A DNA stretch of 64,000 bases from Cyphellophora europaea CBS 101466 (GCF_000365145.1 NW_008481811.1:1302001-1366000); one strand, 5' to 3'. Shown: positions 41,525 through 53,745, counted from the stretch's first letter. Notes: generated by a model from the sequence alone, not told the origin. Numbers and translations are program-made.

Positions 41525-42656
41525 TGTATCAGTTCGAACGACACTCGGTTGCGGACCAATAGGAATGGGCGCCATGACGAGCTGGTTGGCCTCCGTTGCT
41601 CCGGATCACGCTGCTGTGAGGACCAACGTCAGCAGCAAATGCCAGCGCGGGGCTGTGAGTCGGTAGTGACGAAAGAATCAACGAAAAGATGGACTGGCGT
41701 CATGTATAGCTTAAGGTGATGCATGGAAAGCCGCAAGGCAGGCAGTGCATAGAAGTGCCGGATGTCTCGCCTTTCGACCTAGTGGCTCGCTATTGGCATC
41801 CAGTCGCATTCCAGTCTGTGCTGAAGATCGAGATATGTCATAGTATGGCTTGATTGCCTAATAAAAGTCAGCTTTTTCGAGAGTCGTTCTCATTATGCAA
41901 ATGTTTGTTTATCACTGCGGGGTATGGTCGCGACGTCATCTGTACGTGGGTAGCAACTGCCCCGGCTGAGGCTCTGTCAGACCCGCAGGTTGACAGCACC
42001 ACCCATTCTACAAGTAGCTAGATGAAGGCAACCAGGTGATGAATGATGCCCTACGGGTAGTTCGTGTCTGTGGTCAGGTGCAGTTAGAACAAAGAGAGAA
42101 GCGGGCGAGGCCAGTCGGAGGAAGTGGGGCAAGCGCGGGGGGCAACCATTTGCATTTTTGAGCCTGCATCATCAGCCAAGTCGTCCAAACCAATGCCAGA
42201 GCTGGAAGATCCGTTTACAGGTTGCTGTGTCCTTTCGTAACACGTTTCCACCTAACTCTTTGCTAGCCCAAGTACCTGGATTGCCGTGGCGGCTGCTTCT
42301 GACGTGCATGGTTCGAGCCAGCCACCGTTTCAAGCGCAGTCTGTTCCTTTCGTCACCGCTCCGGATCTCCTCCTCCTCCTGCTTCAATTTTTCTCGATCT
42401 TCTCCTTCTTTTCCCGTCTCTTTTACGTGTCGAAGGCGTTCTAGGTAAGTCGTCAGCCAGATCTCGACCCTTAAGACACCCAATCACTATCGACTTCGGG
42501 AAGATTCGGGGGTAACTGTTTGATATATAAACCTGACTCGTCTCCAGTGCAACATTCCGACTACACCCGCCTACCGTCTCCGACACTCGTAGGAAACCCA
42601 CTCTTGGCCTGATTGATCGGAATCAGTACATATACACGGCAGTTACCCCAAAAATC
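41525..42656. other. Intergenic, promoter and leader of pck1
   Basis: No gene-like frame is seen. The stretch holds a C/T-rich tract around 42364-42430 and a strong TATA box at 42524. The length is generous for this gene-dense window, as expected for a highly regulated gluconeogenic promoter. Confidence 0.55.
42524..42531 (+). promoter_or_regulatory. TATA box of pck1
   Basis: TATATAAA lies 126-133 bp before the ATG at 42657. It is a near-consensus TATA box, which in fungi marks strongly regulated genes. Confidence 0.65.
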
Positions 42657-44890
42657 ATGACTGATTACTTTAAACGTCTCGATCCCACCAGCTCTGCCAC
42701 TCCTCGTCCCACCACACCAGGCCCAGAGGACTCTAAAGCTCGTACTGAAGTTCTCAAGAGGAATCTCCGCAGCTACAAGCCCACCATGGTCTCCAATTCA
42801 GTCAACAAGACTGCTCTTCACCCAGGTGGTGTCGAACCGAGTCGGGAACACACTGAGCTCGAGGAGACGCTACACGAGCATGCCAACATTGACTACGACA
42901 GAGTCGCCATTGTTGCCAATCCCTCAGTAGCTGCCTTGTACGAAGATGCTCTGGTGAGTAGACAATCATCCTCGGATCAACTGAGCTCTAACAGGTTAAG
43001 GTTTACGAAAGTGGTTCAGCCGTCACCTCAAGTGGTGCTCTAACCGCGTACTCTGGCACAAAAACTGGTCGTTCGCCTTCTGACAAGCGTGTCGTCAAGG
43101 AGGAAGGCTCAGAAAAAGATGTCTGGTGGGGACCTGTGAACAAGCCTATGACCCCAGACGTAAGTTCTATCCTCTTGTACACACCTTCACATGCTCTCAT
43201 CTCGATATCACTCGGACTTGTCTGGATTCAGAGTGACACTCTGAACCGGTCGTTATCCGAATGGTTCCCCCGCATTCGACGATAACGCGGGCATGAGGAA
43301 ACTCCCGATGTGTCCTCCAGCGACCAGCTCAGGCAGTGATAGTGGGGCTCCGGGCAGCCGTGACGTCGTGGCTCCTTGCCGAGGCGCGCGTTCTCGCCAA
43401 GAAATCTCCACACCACGCGAGGATTCGGAACAGAGCCGCCCCACTCCTATGCGTCTTTGCGTGCATCGATCCGTGAATAGCCATGGCTAACATATGTTGC
43501 ACAGGTCTGGAAAATCAACCGTGAGCGAGCCATTGACTACCTGAATACCCGGAACCGCATCTACGTTATCGACGGTTTTGCTGGTTGGGATGAACGCTAC
43601 CGCATCAATGTCCGTGTCGTTTGCGCCCGTGCTTACCATGCGCTCTTCATGCGCAACATGCTCATCCGGCCTTCGAGAAAAGAGCTGGAACACTTCCATC
43701 CCGACTACGTGATCTACAATGCGGGTTCTTTCCCGGCCAACAGATATACCACTGGCATGACCAGTGCTACTAGCGTAGCCATCAACTTTGCCGAGAAAGA
43801 GATGGTTATCCTCGGTACTGAGTACGCTGGCGAGATGAAGAAGGGTATCTTTACTGTACTCTTCTATGAGATGCCCGTCAAGCACAACGTTCTGACACTA
43901 CACTCGTCTGCGAACGAAGGTGAGAAAGGCGACGTCACTGTCTTCTTCGGTCTCTCTGGCACCGGGAAGACTACTCTATCTGCCGACCCTAAGCGCAAGC
44001 TCATCGGTGACGATGAGCACTGCTGGTCTGACAAGGGCGTCTTTAACATTGAAGGTGGCTGCTACGCCAAATGCATTGGCCTCTCCGCTGAGAAGGAACC
44101 CGATATCTTTGGAGCAATCAAGTTCGGCTCCGTCCTGGAGAATGTCGTCTTCGATCAGGAAACACGCGAAGTTGACTACGACGACTCAACCCTGACCGAG
44201 AACACACGCTGCGCCTACCCCATCGATTACATCCACAACGCCAAGATCCCTTGCCTGACCGACAACCACCCAACCAACATCATCCTGCTTACCTGCGACG
44301 CCCGCGGTGTGCTACCTCCGATCTCCAAGCTCGACACCAACTCGGTCATGTATCAGTTCATCAGGTAAGTTTCTGACCCATGATCGTTGATCCCACTAAC
44401 AATTACTAGTGGCTACACATCAAAGATGGCTGGCACTGAGGATGGTGTCACCGAGCCCCAGGCTACCTTCTCTTCTTGCTTCGCCCAGCCCTTCTTGGCT
44501 CTTCATCCCATGCGTTACGCGAAGATGCTGGCGGACAAGATCCAGCAACACAATGCCAACGCTTGGCTCCTCAACACCGGTTGGGTTGGCGCCGGCGCCA
44601 CCACTGGCGGCAAGCGCTGCCCTCTCAAGTATACTCGTGCCATCTTGGATGCCATTCATTCGGGTGAGCTTGCCAAGGCCGAGTACGAGACGTACCCAGT
44701 CTTCAACCTGCAGGTGCCCAAGACCTGCCCCAACGTCCCTGACGAGCTGCTCAACCCCAAGAAGAGCTGGACTGCGAGCACGGACTTCGATGAGGAGGTT
44801 ACGAAGCTTGCCAAGCTCTTCGTCGAGAACTTCGATAAGTACAAGGATGAGGCGACTGACGAGGTCATCAAGGCTGGACCTCAAGTGTAA
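42657..44890 (+). CDS. pck1: Phosphoenolpyruvate carboxykinase (ATP-type)
   Basis: Four exons (42657-42953, 42995-43159, 43505-44364, 44410-44890) give 600 residues. The enzyme converts oxaloacetate and ATP to PEP, CO2 and ADP, the committed step of gluconeogenesis in the cytosol. The N-terminal extension is low in complexity. Catalytic features are GTKTGRSPSDKR, the PEPCK-specific GTEYAGEMKKG, the kinase-1a P-loop GLSGTGKTTLS near residue 305, and IGDDEHCWSDKGVFNIEGGCYAKCI with the metal-binding acidic residues. TRCAYPIDY and the adenine-binding SGYTSKMAGTE complete the active site. It is the orthologue of yeast PCK1 and Aspergillus acuF. Intron 2 (43160-43504, 345 nt) is far longer than any other confidently placed intron in the window and folds into hairpins. 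Confidence 0.98.
43251..43287 (+). other. Thirteen-pair hairpin inside pck1 intron 2
   Basis: CGTTATC pairs with GATAACG and CGAATG pairs with CATTCG, giving 13 base pairs with a two-base bulge and a nine-base loop GTTCCCCCG. A second 7-bp hairpin (TTCAGAG / CTCTGAA, loop TGACA) lies directly upstream at 43227-43245. Function is unknown. Confidence 0.7.
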
Positions 44891-46694
44891 GATGATGTCT
44901 GACTAGCTTTCTGCATCATTGCTCGGCGTTTGGGTTGTTACAGAAACACGCGTTCGTCACTTGTGAATAGCGCAGAGCCAGATGGGATTCATCAAAGTAC
45001 GAACGCGAGACGCGAGAGGCATCACGATGGACACGAACGGACAACATCCGATGATGGCACCTGGCGATGCGATGCACGTAGGGCCTCTTCATATCATGCC
45101 TACCTAGAATACGCAAAACCCTTTCATGCTATATGGTTGAAGACGTCCAAGTCTTATGTAGTCTTTGTCTACTTTACTGTCTCCAGCGTCATGCCGAAAC
45201 ATTGGCTGTCTGCAAATCGTCATAGTTCTCGTTACCCAGCTTTGTTAGCAAACGATGGAGATCAGCGATATTGCATTTCATGAGGTGAACCTCGATCCAA
45301 CATCCTTGCGTTTATCATCGGACCCTGAGGTCCTGGTCCCAACGAAGCGGACCTCCCGGCAAGCTGAGATCAGCCCCATACATGCTCCGTTGGCCTCCAG
45401 ATCTCCAACGACCTACGCCATGATATGCACACTAAGCAGTGATCCCTTCATTGAAACCATAACTCTGGTAGACTCTGCAGATGCTGCCGTGATCTACCAC
45501 AGTGCAGATCTTTATGCATACTTGACGAGAGGCGGTTATTATCAGTCGCGAACAGCAAGACTCCCCCGGAGACTTTGAGCAATGACTGCTTCAGTGACCG
45601 AACAAGAAGGCCTGACGTCCCAGAGTTATTGTAGGAGCCATAGGGCGTGGGCCGCTCAGCAGGATGATATCGGCCGTGTGGTTCAGACAATGTGTGTGGG
45701 TGAAATGAAAAGCCTGAAGTGGCGACGTTGCGTCGTCGACCGAGAGCAGAAACTAGGATAGAAAGGCAGGGCTGCTTCCATGCCACCTGCCAGGATAGTA
45801 TTGTTCGACCCGCTCAAGCCACGTTCGCGTGTCCTTCAGATATCGAGGTACACTTATTGCGTGGGATTGAGTAGAATCCTGGTTCACGAGGCCACGTCAG
45901 ACACGGCTGCAGAGTAGCCATACTGTACCATCCGACCTGGGCTGAGGAAAACTCTCATCAACACGTGCTAATAATAAGGGCGGAATACTACTCCAATGCC
46001 AGGGCTGAAAGGTGTAAGCGAAAGCAAGAGAGAATGAGCAGCTGGGCGGGCCCGTGGAAGTCTGTCCGAGTGCCCCTCTGTGACATTATTCTGGCACCAG
46101 CTTGGCGGCCAAACTGCGCCCCAAATCTTTACTCGCCGCTGCTCCGTGCCTACTACACCTAGCCTCCTCCTCCCCAATTCGCAACTTGCCCTTCTACTTC
46201 ACCCACAGCACCGCACCGCTGCCACCCGCCCTCAGCATGGCTGACCCGGACAATATCTAGAGACACACCTTTTTCCCCTTCAGCACACTCGACTTGATTT
46301 TACGGCGCTTGGGCGGTTTTCGACGGTTTTCCCCCATCACAATTACTGTGCACTTTTCCCCGGCGTTCTCCCGTTTCCTACCCACTTCTATCGCACGCCT
46401 CAACCGGTGCGGGCACCGCACCTCAGCTTGACCGATCTGACTGTAAACTTGGGTACTAACGCTCAACATTGTTCGCGACCCACTGCTATCCTCATTCGCG
46501 GCTTTCGACGCTGTTCGCGCGCTTCTGTCGTCGCTGAACTCCAGTCTGTGTGCTACCCGAGGACCCGAACCGCTTTCTCAGCCCGACAAAACTCGACGAC
46601 ACTCCTGCGCAGTAACGCGCGCTCGACACTTGAGGCCTTCACAAAACACATTTACAACGTTTAAAAGAGCCACGCAAAATAGAAGCGAGCCACC
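44891..46694. other. Intergenic, about 1.8 kb
   Basis: This is the longest non-coding stretch. It holds the pck1 3' region and probably a long promoter and C/T-rich leader of the copper-fist gene. A 107-codon frame at 45255-45578 has an ATG but no domain. Nothing else is supported. Confidence 0.45.
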
Positions 46695-48387
46695 ATGCTC
46701 ATCGACGGCGAGAAATATGCTTGCGAGGCCTGTATCCGCGGCCACCGAGTGTCATCTTGCAACCACTCTGAGAGAGACTTGATCCATGTCGCTCGCAAAG
46801 GACGGCGTAAGTCTGCCCTTTATCATGTCTTCGTGTGCTCTGTCTGCCCGCCGCGCGGGTCGGCATTGCCTTCCCATCCTTACGCGCCACGACACCTCCC
46901 GCCACAGCCTAACTCGCAGACTCTGATTTTACCCCATGCCTCCGGAACACGATCCAAGACAGAGGACTGACAGACTGCCAGCCATATCTCAGTGCCAACA
47001 CTGCCGTGGTCAGCGTAAAGCTCGCAGCCAGCATGTGAACTGCCAATGTGGCGCAGCCAACGCCCACGACAAGGACAACTGCCCACACGGCGATGGTAAC
47101 AGCGACAGCTGCTGCTGTTCACACACGTCTAAATGTACTTGCGCGATCAAGCGCGACAAGACCGCTCAGGTTGTGCCGGAAGATGGCAACCAGGTCCTTC
47201 ATCCCAAGGACTCGCCTAAGCCGTTAGCCCACATCAAGAACTGTCACGATAATAAACCTATGGTTTTCACCGGCAATGGACACCACAAGCCTGCGCATAA
47301 ATTCAATGATGCCCACCATCAACTAGGATCGCCGTACAAAATTCCCTCGCGCGCAAACACTGTACACCACCACGGACATCTTGCTCAGCGATCTACGGAC
47401 AGTCTACCTCTTAGCAAATTCGCCAGACCACACCATGAATCACCACTGCACCACTCTATTACTCCACGGCAAATAAAGAGCGAACACAACTCTCCACAAG
47501 TAGGACCGACATTCATTCCCACCAGTATCCCCAACGATTTCAGATTGCCAGAATACGACCCGAATGCTTACTCGTACTCACCGTTCACCGCAAGTACACC
47601 GGGCACGCAGGGTAATAGTCGCGACGAGCTCTCAATCGAGGAGCAGTTTCCTGACGCTTTTCCCATCCGGTTTTCACAACCCGAGGAATCACAAGCTCCC
47701 CAGAATGTGGATTGGTCAAGTTATGACTTTCCTGGTTTTGGCGCGAATGATAGCATGCTCATGAACAATCCGGGCTGGGCCAGCCAGGCTATGCCCGTGG
47801 CCTCTGAGCAATTCGGCAATTTGAACCTCGGTGTCACTCCCTCTAGCGGCGACGTCACGGATGTGGACGAGTTCGGATTTAGCAGACCAAATCAACCTCA
47901 ATCGATGAGTGGTGATGGCTCGACTGGGGTCAGCAGTCCTGGCGATGGTCAGCTGGATACATATCGGCTGAGTGTGGAAGGCACTCCCCAATCCAACATC
48001 CTAGCTAGTGACAATCTCAACAGCCTGGATATTGATGACTATCTTCGACAAGCGCAAGAAGAGACCAAGCGCATGGCGATGCAGAATCAGATACGCCAGC
48101 CCCCGGCGACGACACGACCTCAATTGTCGCCTGAATCATCACAAAGTGCTTTTAGCCCAGAGCAGGTCCTGCCGGGACCCACTTTCAACAGCATGCACCC
48201 TTACACTGTGCACGAGGCGCAACAGCGAGCACATTCTGCAGATACTGGACCGCAATCTACTTCAAAGCATTCAAGCACGGTGCCAGCAACATCGTTGGCG
48301 GAAGATCCATCTTGGTCGGCGGCGCCTGAGATCAACCCTACTTTGCTTCTGGACGACGCTCAAGAGGATGAGGACTGGATCCGGTAG
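46695..48387 (+). CDS. Copper-fist transcription factor (Mac1/Cuf1/Ace1-like)
   Basis: Exon 1 (46695-46806) and exon 2 (46982-48387) give 505 residues. The N-terminal copper-fist DNA-binding domain is complete: MLIDGEKYACEAC, then C22 and H24 completing the zinc site (C10, C13, C22, H24), and the minor-groove GRP motif followed by ISQCQHCR. The 175-nt intron splits the GRP codon; only the acceptor at 46981 restores GRPISQC. A Cys-rich block (SDSCCCSHTSKCTC) follows and could bind Cu(I). The rest is disordered and rich in Ser, Pro, Gln and His, with an acidic C-terminus (DDAQEDEDW) that may activate transcription. Such proteins control copper uptake or copper detoxification genes; which of the two is not decidable from sequence. 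Confidence 0.94.
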
Positions 48388-48923
48388 GCGCTGAGCGAAT
48401 GATTTCACGAGATATGACCATGCACAACGGATGGGTTGGTTCTGCTGCTGGTGTTCAAGTAGCCAAAGCTTCCGGATCGCAAGTGGCAGCTAGGGGTAAC
48501 AATGGCGCGGTCTAGGGAGTCAAAAGGTCTACAGCACAAGAGATATATGCTGGAAGCGTATAAGTCGCAGCTGACTTGACACGATCACTTCAAATGAAGA
48601 TGTGATGCAGTGATTTATTCCTTGATTCAATGATTATGTTCTTTAACCTTGCTCAGAGCGAGGCAAACGACTATAAGATCTTTCTTCAACCATCTTTTTT
48701 CGGCGTCATGCTATCCTGTAGTGTGCTCAGCACAATGTGAGATCTGCATTTGAATTGGGCTTCTCGGTGCCAGCTGTTGGGTCTTGGCAGGGTCGGAGCA
48801 GGCAACGGGTGGCCGCGCCTTCGCGTGCCTCCAACTCGTGGATTTATCCATCACCTCGACCACATCACAACCTCTCTTCAGTTCACTGTCCACAGCTCTG
48901 CCTCCTTTTGCAGATCTTCAACC
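48388..48923. other. Intergenic
   Basis: This is the 3' region of the copper-fist gene and the rpn7 promoter. No gene-like frame or repeat is seen. Confidence 0.5.
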
Positions 48924-50467
48924 ATGGGTTCTGAACCACAATTCGCCAAATATCCCATCCTCCGGGTGGCACAGTCCATCTTCACACTCTCGACCGGACC
49001 CCAAGCCGCTCAGCAGACCTCTCTCACCTACCTGCAAGATGCAATCAAAGAGCACAAGATGGCGCCGCTATATCGGCATCTCGCACATCCTACGGAAGGT
49101 GTACTGAACTCCGTTGGTGAGGGCACCGCCGAGACAGCAAAACCGCACTCGCAGTCGCAGTCCCAGCCTCAACCATCGAGGCGAGGGTCGTTGGTGGCCA
49201 GCAACCTGGTGCCGCCGAGCCGGAAGGCGCTGGCGGGTGGCGTACTGCCGTGGGATGAGGCACTGTACGAGCAGCTGAAGAAGGACAACGAGCGCGAGTT
49301 GCAGGAGATTCAAAAGGAAGAAGACGAGGCGGAGGAGAAGGCCGGCGAGACGGAGGTGCAGGCGGCGCGGAGCAAGCGCGCGGACTTCTGGGCGCGGATT
49401 GGTGATAAGGTGTGCGAAGCTCCATGCCGTCTTTACGGACACTGCTTGATTGTGTGGATGGTTTACTAATGAGCGGGCGTTTCTAGGACAAAGCCATTTC
49501 TTCCTACGAGGAGATCTTCGAGAAGACGGGTCCGCTGGGCACCAAGATCGATATCGTGCTGGCCATCATACGCGTGGGCCTGTTCTTCAACGACAAGGCG
49601 TTTGTCAAGAAGCAAGTGGAGCGGGCGAATATTCTGGTCGAGGGCGGCGGTGATTGGGATCGACGCAATAGATTGAAGGCTTACAAGGGCTTGCATTTGC
49701 TGACGGTCCGGTCGTACAATGTGGCAGCACCGTTGCTACTGGATTCACTGTCCACATTCACATCCTACGAGCTGTGCAGCTACTCCAGTCTGGTGGTCTA
49801 CAGTGTTCTCGCAGGTACCTTATCACTCAAGCGCACGGACTTCAAGAAAAGCGTGGTGGATGCGGCCGAGATCAAGGTCATCCTAGGCAACGACGAGGGT
49901 GAGAAGCTGCCGGGTGCAGGGGACGAGGAGATGAAAGATGTCAGTGCCGCGACTGAATCGAGGGCTACGGGACTCGTGAATCTCAGCGCGTTGGGCACGG
50001 GTACGGAGGCGCAGCCGGAGGAGGCGGTCGATTTCAAGCCACTGGCCAGCCTGGTCAACGATCTCTACAACGGCAACTACCGCGGCTTCTTTCAGGCGCT
50101 GGCGGCGGTGGAGGAGAGCTTTTTGACGACCGACCGCTACTTGTACGAACACCGTGGGTGGTTTGTGCGAGAGATGCGACTGCGAGGCTATCAGCAATTG
50201 CTGCAGTCGTACCGCATCGTGGGACTGGAATCGATGGCTCAGGCGTTTGGTGTCAGTGTGGACTTCCTGGATCGGGACCTGGCCAAGTTCATTGCGGCGG
50301 GCAAAATTCACTGCACCATCGACCGCGTGCAGGGGACAATCGAGACCACGAGACCGGACGACAAGAACAGCCAGTACAGCAACGTGGTCAAGCTGGGCGA
50401 TCAGCTGATTACAAAGCTGCAGAAGTATGGGCAAGCTGTACGCCTAAGAGGCAGCGAGCGGGCGTAG
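48924..50467 (+). CDS. rpn7: 26S proteasome regulatory subunit Rpn7
   Basis: Two exons (48924-49409, 49487-50467) join in phase 0 to 488 residues. Rpn7 (PSMD6/S10a) is a lid subunit of the 19S particle. Typical sequence includes FAKYPILRVAQSIFTLS at the start, AISSYEEIFEKTGPLGTKIDIVLAIIRVGLFF, the TPR-like IEGGGDWDRRNRLKAYKGLHLL (written here VEGGGDWDRRNRLK) and a C-terminal PCI domain around ESMAQAFGVSVDFLDRDLAKFIAAGKIHCTID. A Gln/Ser/Pro-rich insert around residues 72-85 and an acidic insert near 335 are species features. The product acts in nucleus and cytosol as part of the lid with Rpn3, 5, 6, 8, 9, 11 and 12. Confidence 0.97.
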
Positions 50468-51348
50468 ATGGAAGCCTCTGTACTGCATAGCGGAGCGACA
50501 GGCGTTGCTGGAAGAGGTTATCTGTACCTGTAGTGTCTACAGCTCGGCGGCATGCGAGCAGATACCCGTCCTAGATAGAGAAAAAATCCGGCATTATCAG
50601 CAGGACGGATTGTGATACCAAGAGAGGGTAGCATGCATGAGATCTTGCATTATCCGTAGACGGGCCACTCTGATCGCTGCGTGTTGCTCGCTTGATGCAC
50701 CTTGGACCTTGCAGCCGGACGCTTCATGTTGCTTCTGACACCCCCACTCTCCACTTTTGTTTTGTTCATCCTTCAACGACACAACCGTCGTCTCGCGTTA
50801 CCTCAGATAGCTCAGGAGCTCGCCCTGCAATCAGGCTCCTAGAGCTTGCTCATATCTATCTCGACTTATCTTTCTTTTGCTCCCGACGCATACCGCACAG
50901 TGCTGGACGAATAGAGCTGAGCTCCCCCACAGGCACCGCCCAGCGACACTGCTGCACCTATGGCCACGATGCAAGCGTCATCGGTCTTGCGACACGACAT
51001 ATCCACGACCTGCAAGCATATTGTCCGCGCCAAACAGCCTCAGGTCATCCTCCACCATCAAGCTGGTACGTATTTCACCACAGAATCACTCCACGCCAAA
51101 CAGCACCACAGACACTCCACACCCCACAGCCCTCGCATGACTCAAAAAGCCGTGCAAACGATCGACCCCAGCTGCCCGTCGACCTAACTTCTCCGACCGT
51201 TTTTCTTCCCGCACCGCGTGAGCCCGCCCAAAGACATCTAGCCCAGCTGGACTGATCAGACTTTTCCGACTATATAGCAACATCACCCTACCTACCCCGT
51301 GCTTTTGCCTACCAGATCCACAGACACCCTGTATCGCAACGGCGCACG
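50468..51348. other. Upstream region of alanine aminotransferase, with possible presequence exon
   Basis: Most of this looks non-coding. A candidate 5' exon at 50960-51065 could splice (donor GTACGT at 51066, acceptor TATATAG ending 51277) in frame to the ATG at 51349, adding 59 residues of mitochondrial-presequence character. See the finding on this point. Confidence 0.45.
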
Positions 51349-52999
51349 ATGGCCTCCACTCAGAGCCTTAAATCCCTGTCCAAGGATAATATTAACCAAA
51401 ATATTGTCTCCGCCCAATATGCCGTCCGTGGCGAGCTCGCTATAAAATCCGAAGAGTATCGCGCCCAACTGAAGTCCCAGTCCGCCAAGCCCAGCGACCC
51501 CCCCACCCCTCCAGACTCCTCCTCCCACCAGTCCTCGCTGCCTTTCGACACCGTCATATCCGCCAATATTGGTAACCCTCAACAGCTCGACCAACGGCCC
51601 ATCACCTTCTTCCGTCAAGTGCTCGCTCTGCTCGAGAACCCTCCACTCCTCGAGCACCCCGACGTATTAGAGTCCACCTTTGGCTACCCTCCCGATGCCA
51701 TTGCCCGCGCGAAGCATCTGCTGTCGGAGATTGGCTCCGTCGGCGCCTACTCCCAGAGTGCAGGAGCCCCTGCCATCCGTCAGTCAGTTGCCAAGTTCAT
51801 TGAGCGCCGTGATGGCTTCGAGGCCGACTGGCAGAACATCTACCTCTCCGCGGGCGCCTCTTCGGGCGTCAACACCCTCCTCAATGTCATGCGTGGATCT
51901 GCAAACACTGGTGTATTAGTCCCTATTCCCCAGTATCCGCTTTACACGGCATCCTTATCCGTCCTCAACGCCACATGCGTTCCCTACCTACTCGATGAAT
52001 CCAAGTCATGGGGCACATCGCTAGATGTCATCAAGGAGAGCTACGAGCGTGCCGTTGCCGAAGGCACCGACGTGCGCGCCATCGTCGTCATCAACCCCGG
52101 CAACCCCACAGGAGCCAGCCTCAGCGAAGACGACATCAAGTCCGTGATCCGCTTCGCCGCCGAGCGCAAACTGGTCGTCATGGCCGACGAGGTGTACCAG
52201 ACCAACGTCTTCATCGGCAAGTTCCACAGCTTCAAGCGCGTGCTCCGACAGCTGCAGCAGGCCGAGCCGGGCACCTTCGACAACGTCGAGCTCGCGTCCC
52301 TGCACTCGATATCCAAGGGCATGGTGGGCGAGTGCGGCCACCGCGGCGGCTACTTTGAGCTCGTGGGCTTCGACAAGGAGGTGCAAGCGCAGATCTTCAA
52401 ATTCATCTCCATCGTCCTCTGTCCGCCCGTCATCGGCCAGTGTCTCGTGGACCTCATGGTGAACCCACCCAAGGAGGGCGAGCCCAGTTGGCAGCTCTAC
52501 GACAAGGAGTACAACGGCATCAAGGAAGGACTGAGGGAACGCGCTACGGCGCTGTACAAGGCCTTCAACGAGATGGAGGGCGTTGAGTGCGGCGAACCAC
52601 AAGTACGTTTTTCTCTCTCTTTCCCTTTCCCTTTAACTTCCCCTCCTGGCTTCCCTGACTCACATCCATCTGACACACCAATGCATGCACCCCTTCTCCC
52701 GTCTCTGCCTCTTCTGAATCTCCACTAACGTCCAATCACAGGGATCAATGTACCTTTTCCCGACGATCCACCTCCCCCAAAAAGCCACCGACGCCGCCAG
52801 CGCCGCGGGCAAGAACCCAGACGACTTCTACTGCCTGCGCCTCCTGGACGCCACCGGCATCTGCGTCGTCCCCGGCAGCGGCTTCGGCCAGAAACCGGGG
52901 ACCCTGCATCTGCGCACCACGTTCCTCGCGCCCGGCACGGATTGGGTGGGGAGGTGGACCAGGTTCCACAAGGAGTTTATGGAGAAATATCGCGACTGA
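51349..52999 (+). CDS. Alanine aminotransferase (alanine:2-oxoglutarate transaminase)
   Basis: Exon 1 (51349-52602) and exon 2 (52742-52999) join in phase 0 to 503 residues. This is a fold-type I PLP enzyme. Family marks are NINQNIVSAQYAVRGELAIKS, FDTVISANIGNPQQL, VGAYSQSAGAPAIRQSVAKF, INPGNPTGA and ADEVYQTNVF. The Schiff-base lysine is K323 in SISKGMVGECGHRGGY. The C-terminal exon (SMYLFPTIHLPQ, GSGFGQKPGTLHLRTT) completes the active site. It interconverts alanine and pyruvate with glutamate and 2-oxoglutarate, in mitochondria and often the cytosol. The intron of 139 nt is longer than average. Upstream of the ATG there is a plausible extra exon that would supply a mitochondrial targeting peptide. 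Confidence 0.95.
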
Positions 53000-53745
53000 A
53001 GCGCAGCGTTGCGTACGATGGTGCGATGTTGGGGGCGTAGGGAGGATGTGGGGAGGAGGAAGGGAGGGGGCGGGAATCGCCATGGCCGTCGGGAGAGGTT
53101 GCGGGAGAGGGGGCTGAGGGCAACCAGCAGAGGAGTGAAAGAATGAGAGCACTGTAGGACGGACTGATGGCATGACAAGGGTCCGCAGAGTTTCCCAAAC
53201 CCGAATTGGAAACATTTCGTGTACATGCTTGCATGTCCTGTCCAAGAAAGCCATTAACAGACATCAACTGCAGCCTTTTTGCAAGAGCCATTGCATATAC
53301 ATATGCAAGTGCATACACTTCTACCGGCACCAACAACAGCAACGGGACATATGCACATATCGTGGAACATTGGTTATGGGATCTACTGGATGAAAGGGAA
53401 GGAGGGGATCATCAGACTGAGAAGCACCATCTATCAATCCAATTGTTTAACGAAATAAGGGCTAGCGTGCATCATATGGTATGGGTCAGTTGAGGACGGA
53501 GCATATCATCATAGGCGAGATTAGCATACCAGGCAATAGATTTGGCACTGATCTCTCTTCTTATATGTTCGTTCTTTGCCCGAAGGACGTGCTTAGCACG
53601 GAGGAGCGGAGCGGGCAGGAGGATGATTTGGAGCGCCATATCTTTTCACTGATAAGCCCGTCAATGGCCGGGACCCATCCGACACCAGGTATTCTGGTAC
53701 GGTATTCCCGAGCGTCGCCATCTAACCATACCCCTCTCTACCTAA
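53000..53745. other. Intergenic between convergent genes
   Basis: This is 3' untranslated sequence of the aminotransferase and of the Zn2Cys6 gene. A G-rich tract (about 53041-53120, for example GGGGAGGAGGAAGGGAGGGGG) lies just after the aminotransferase stop. No gene is seen. Confidence 0.5.

Noticed and set aside
45255..45578. 107-codon plus-strand frame between pck1 and the copper-fist gene
   Set aside because: It has an ATG but no domain and no splice logic, and lies in a long non-coding stretch. One frame of this length is expected by chance.
53041..53120. G-rich tract after the aminotransferase gene as a G-quadruplex
   Set aside because: The G runs are uneven and one loop is eight bases or more, so it does not meet a strict four-run pattern. 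Kept only as a note.
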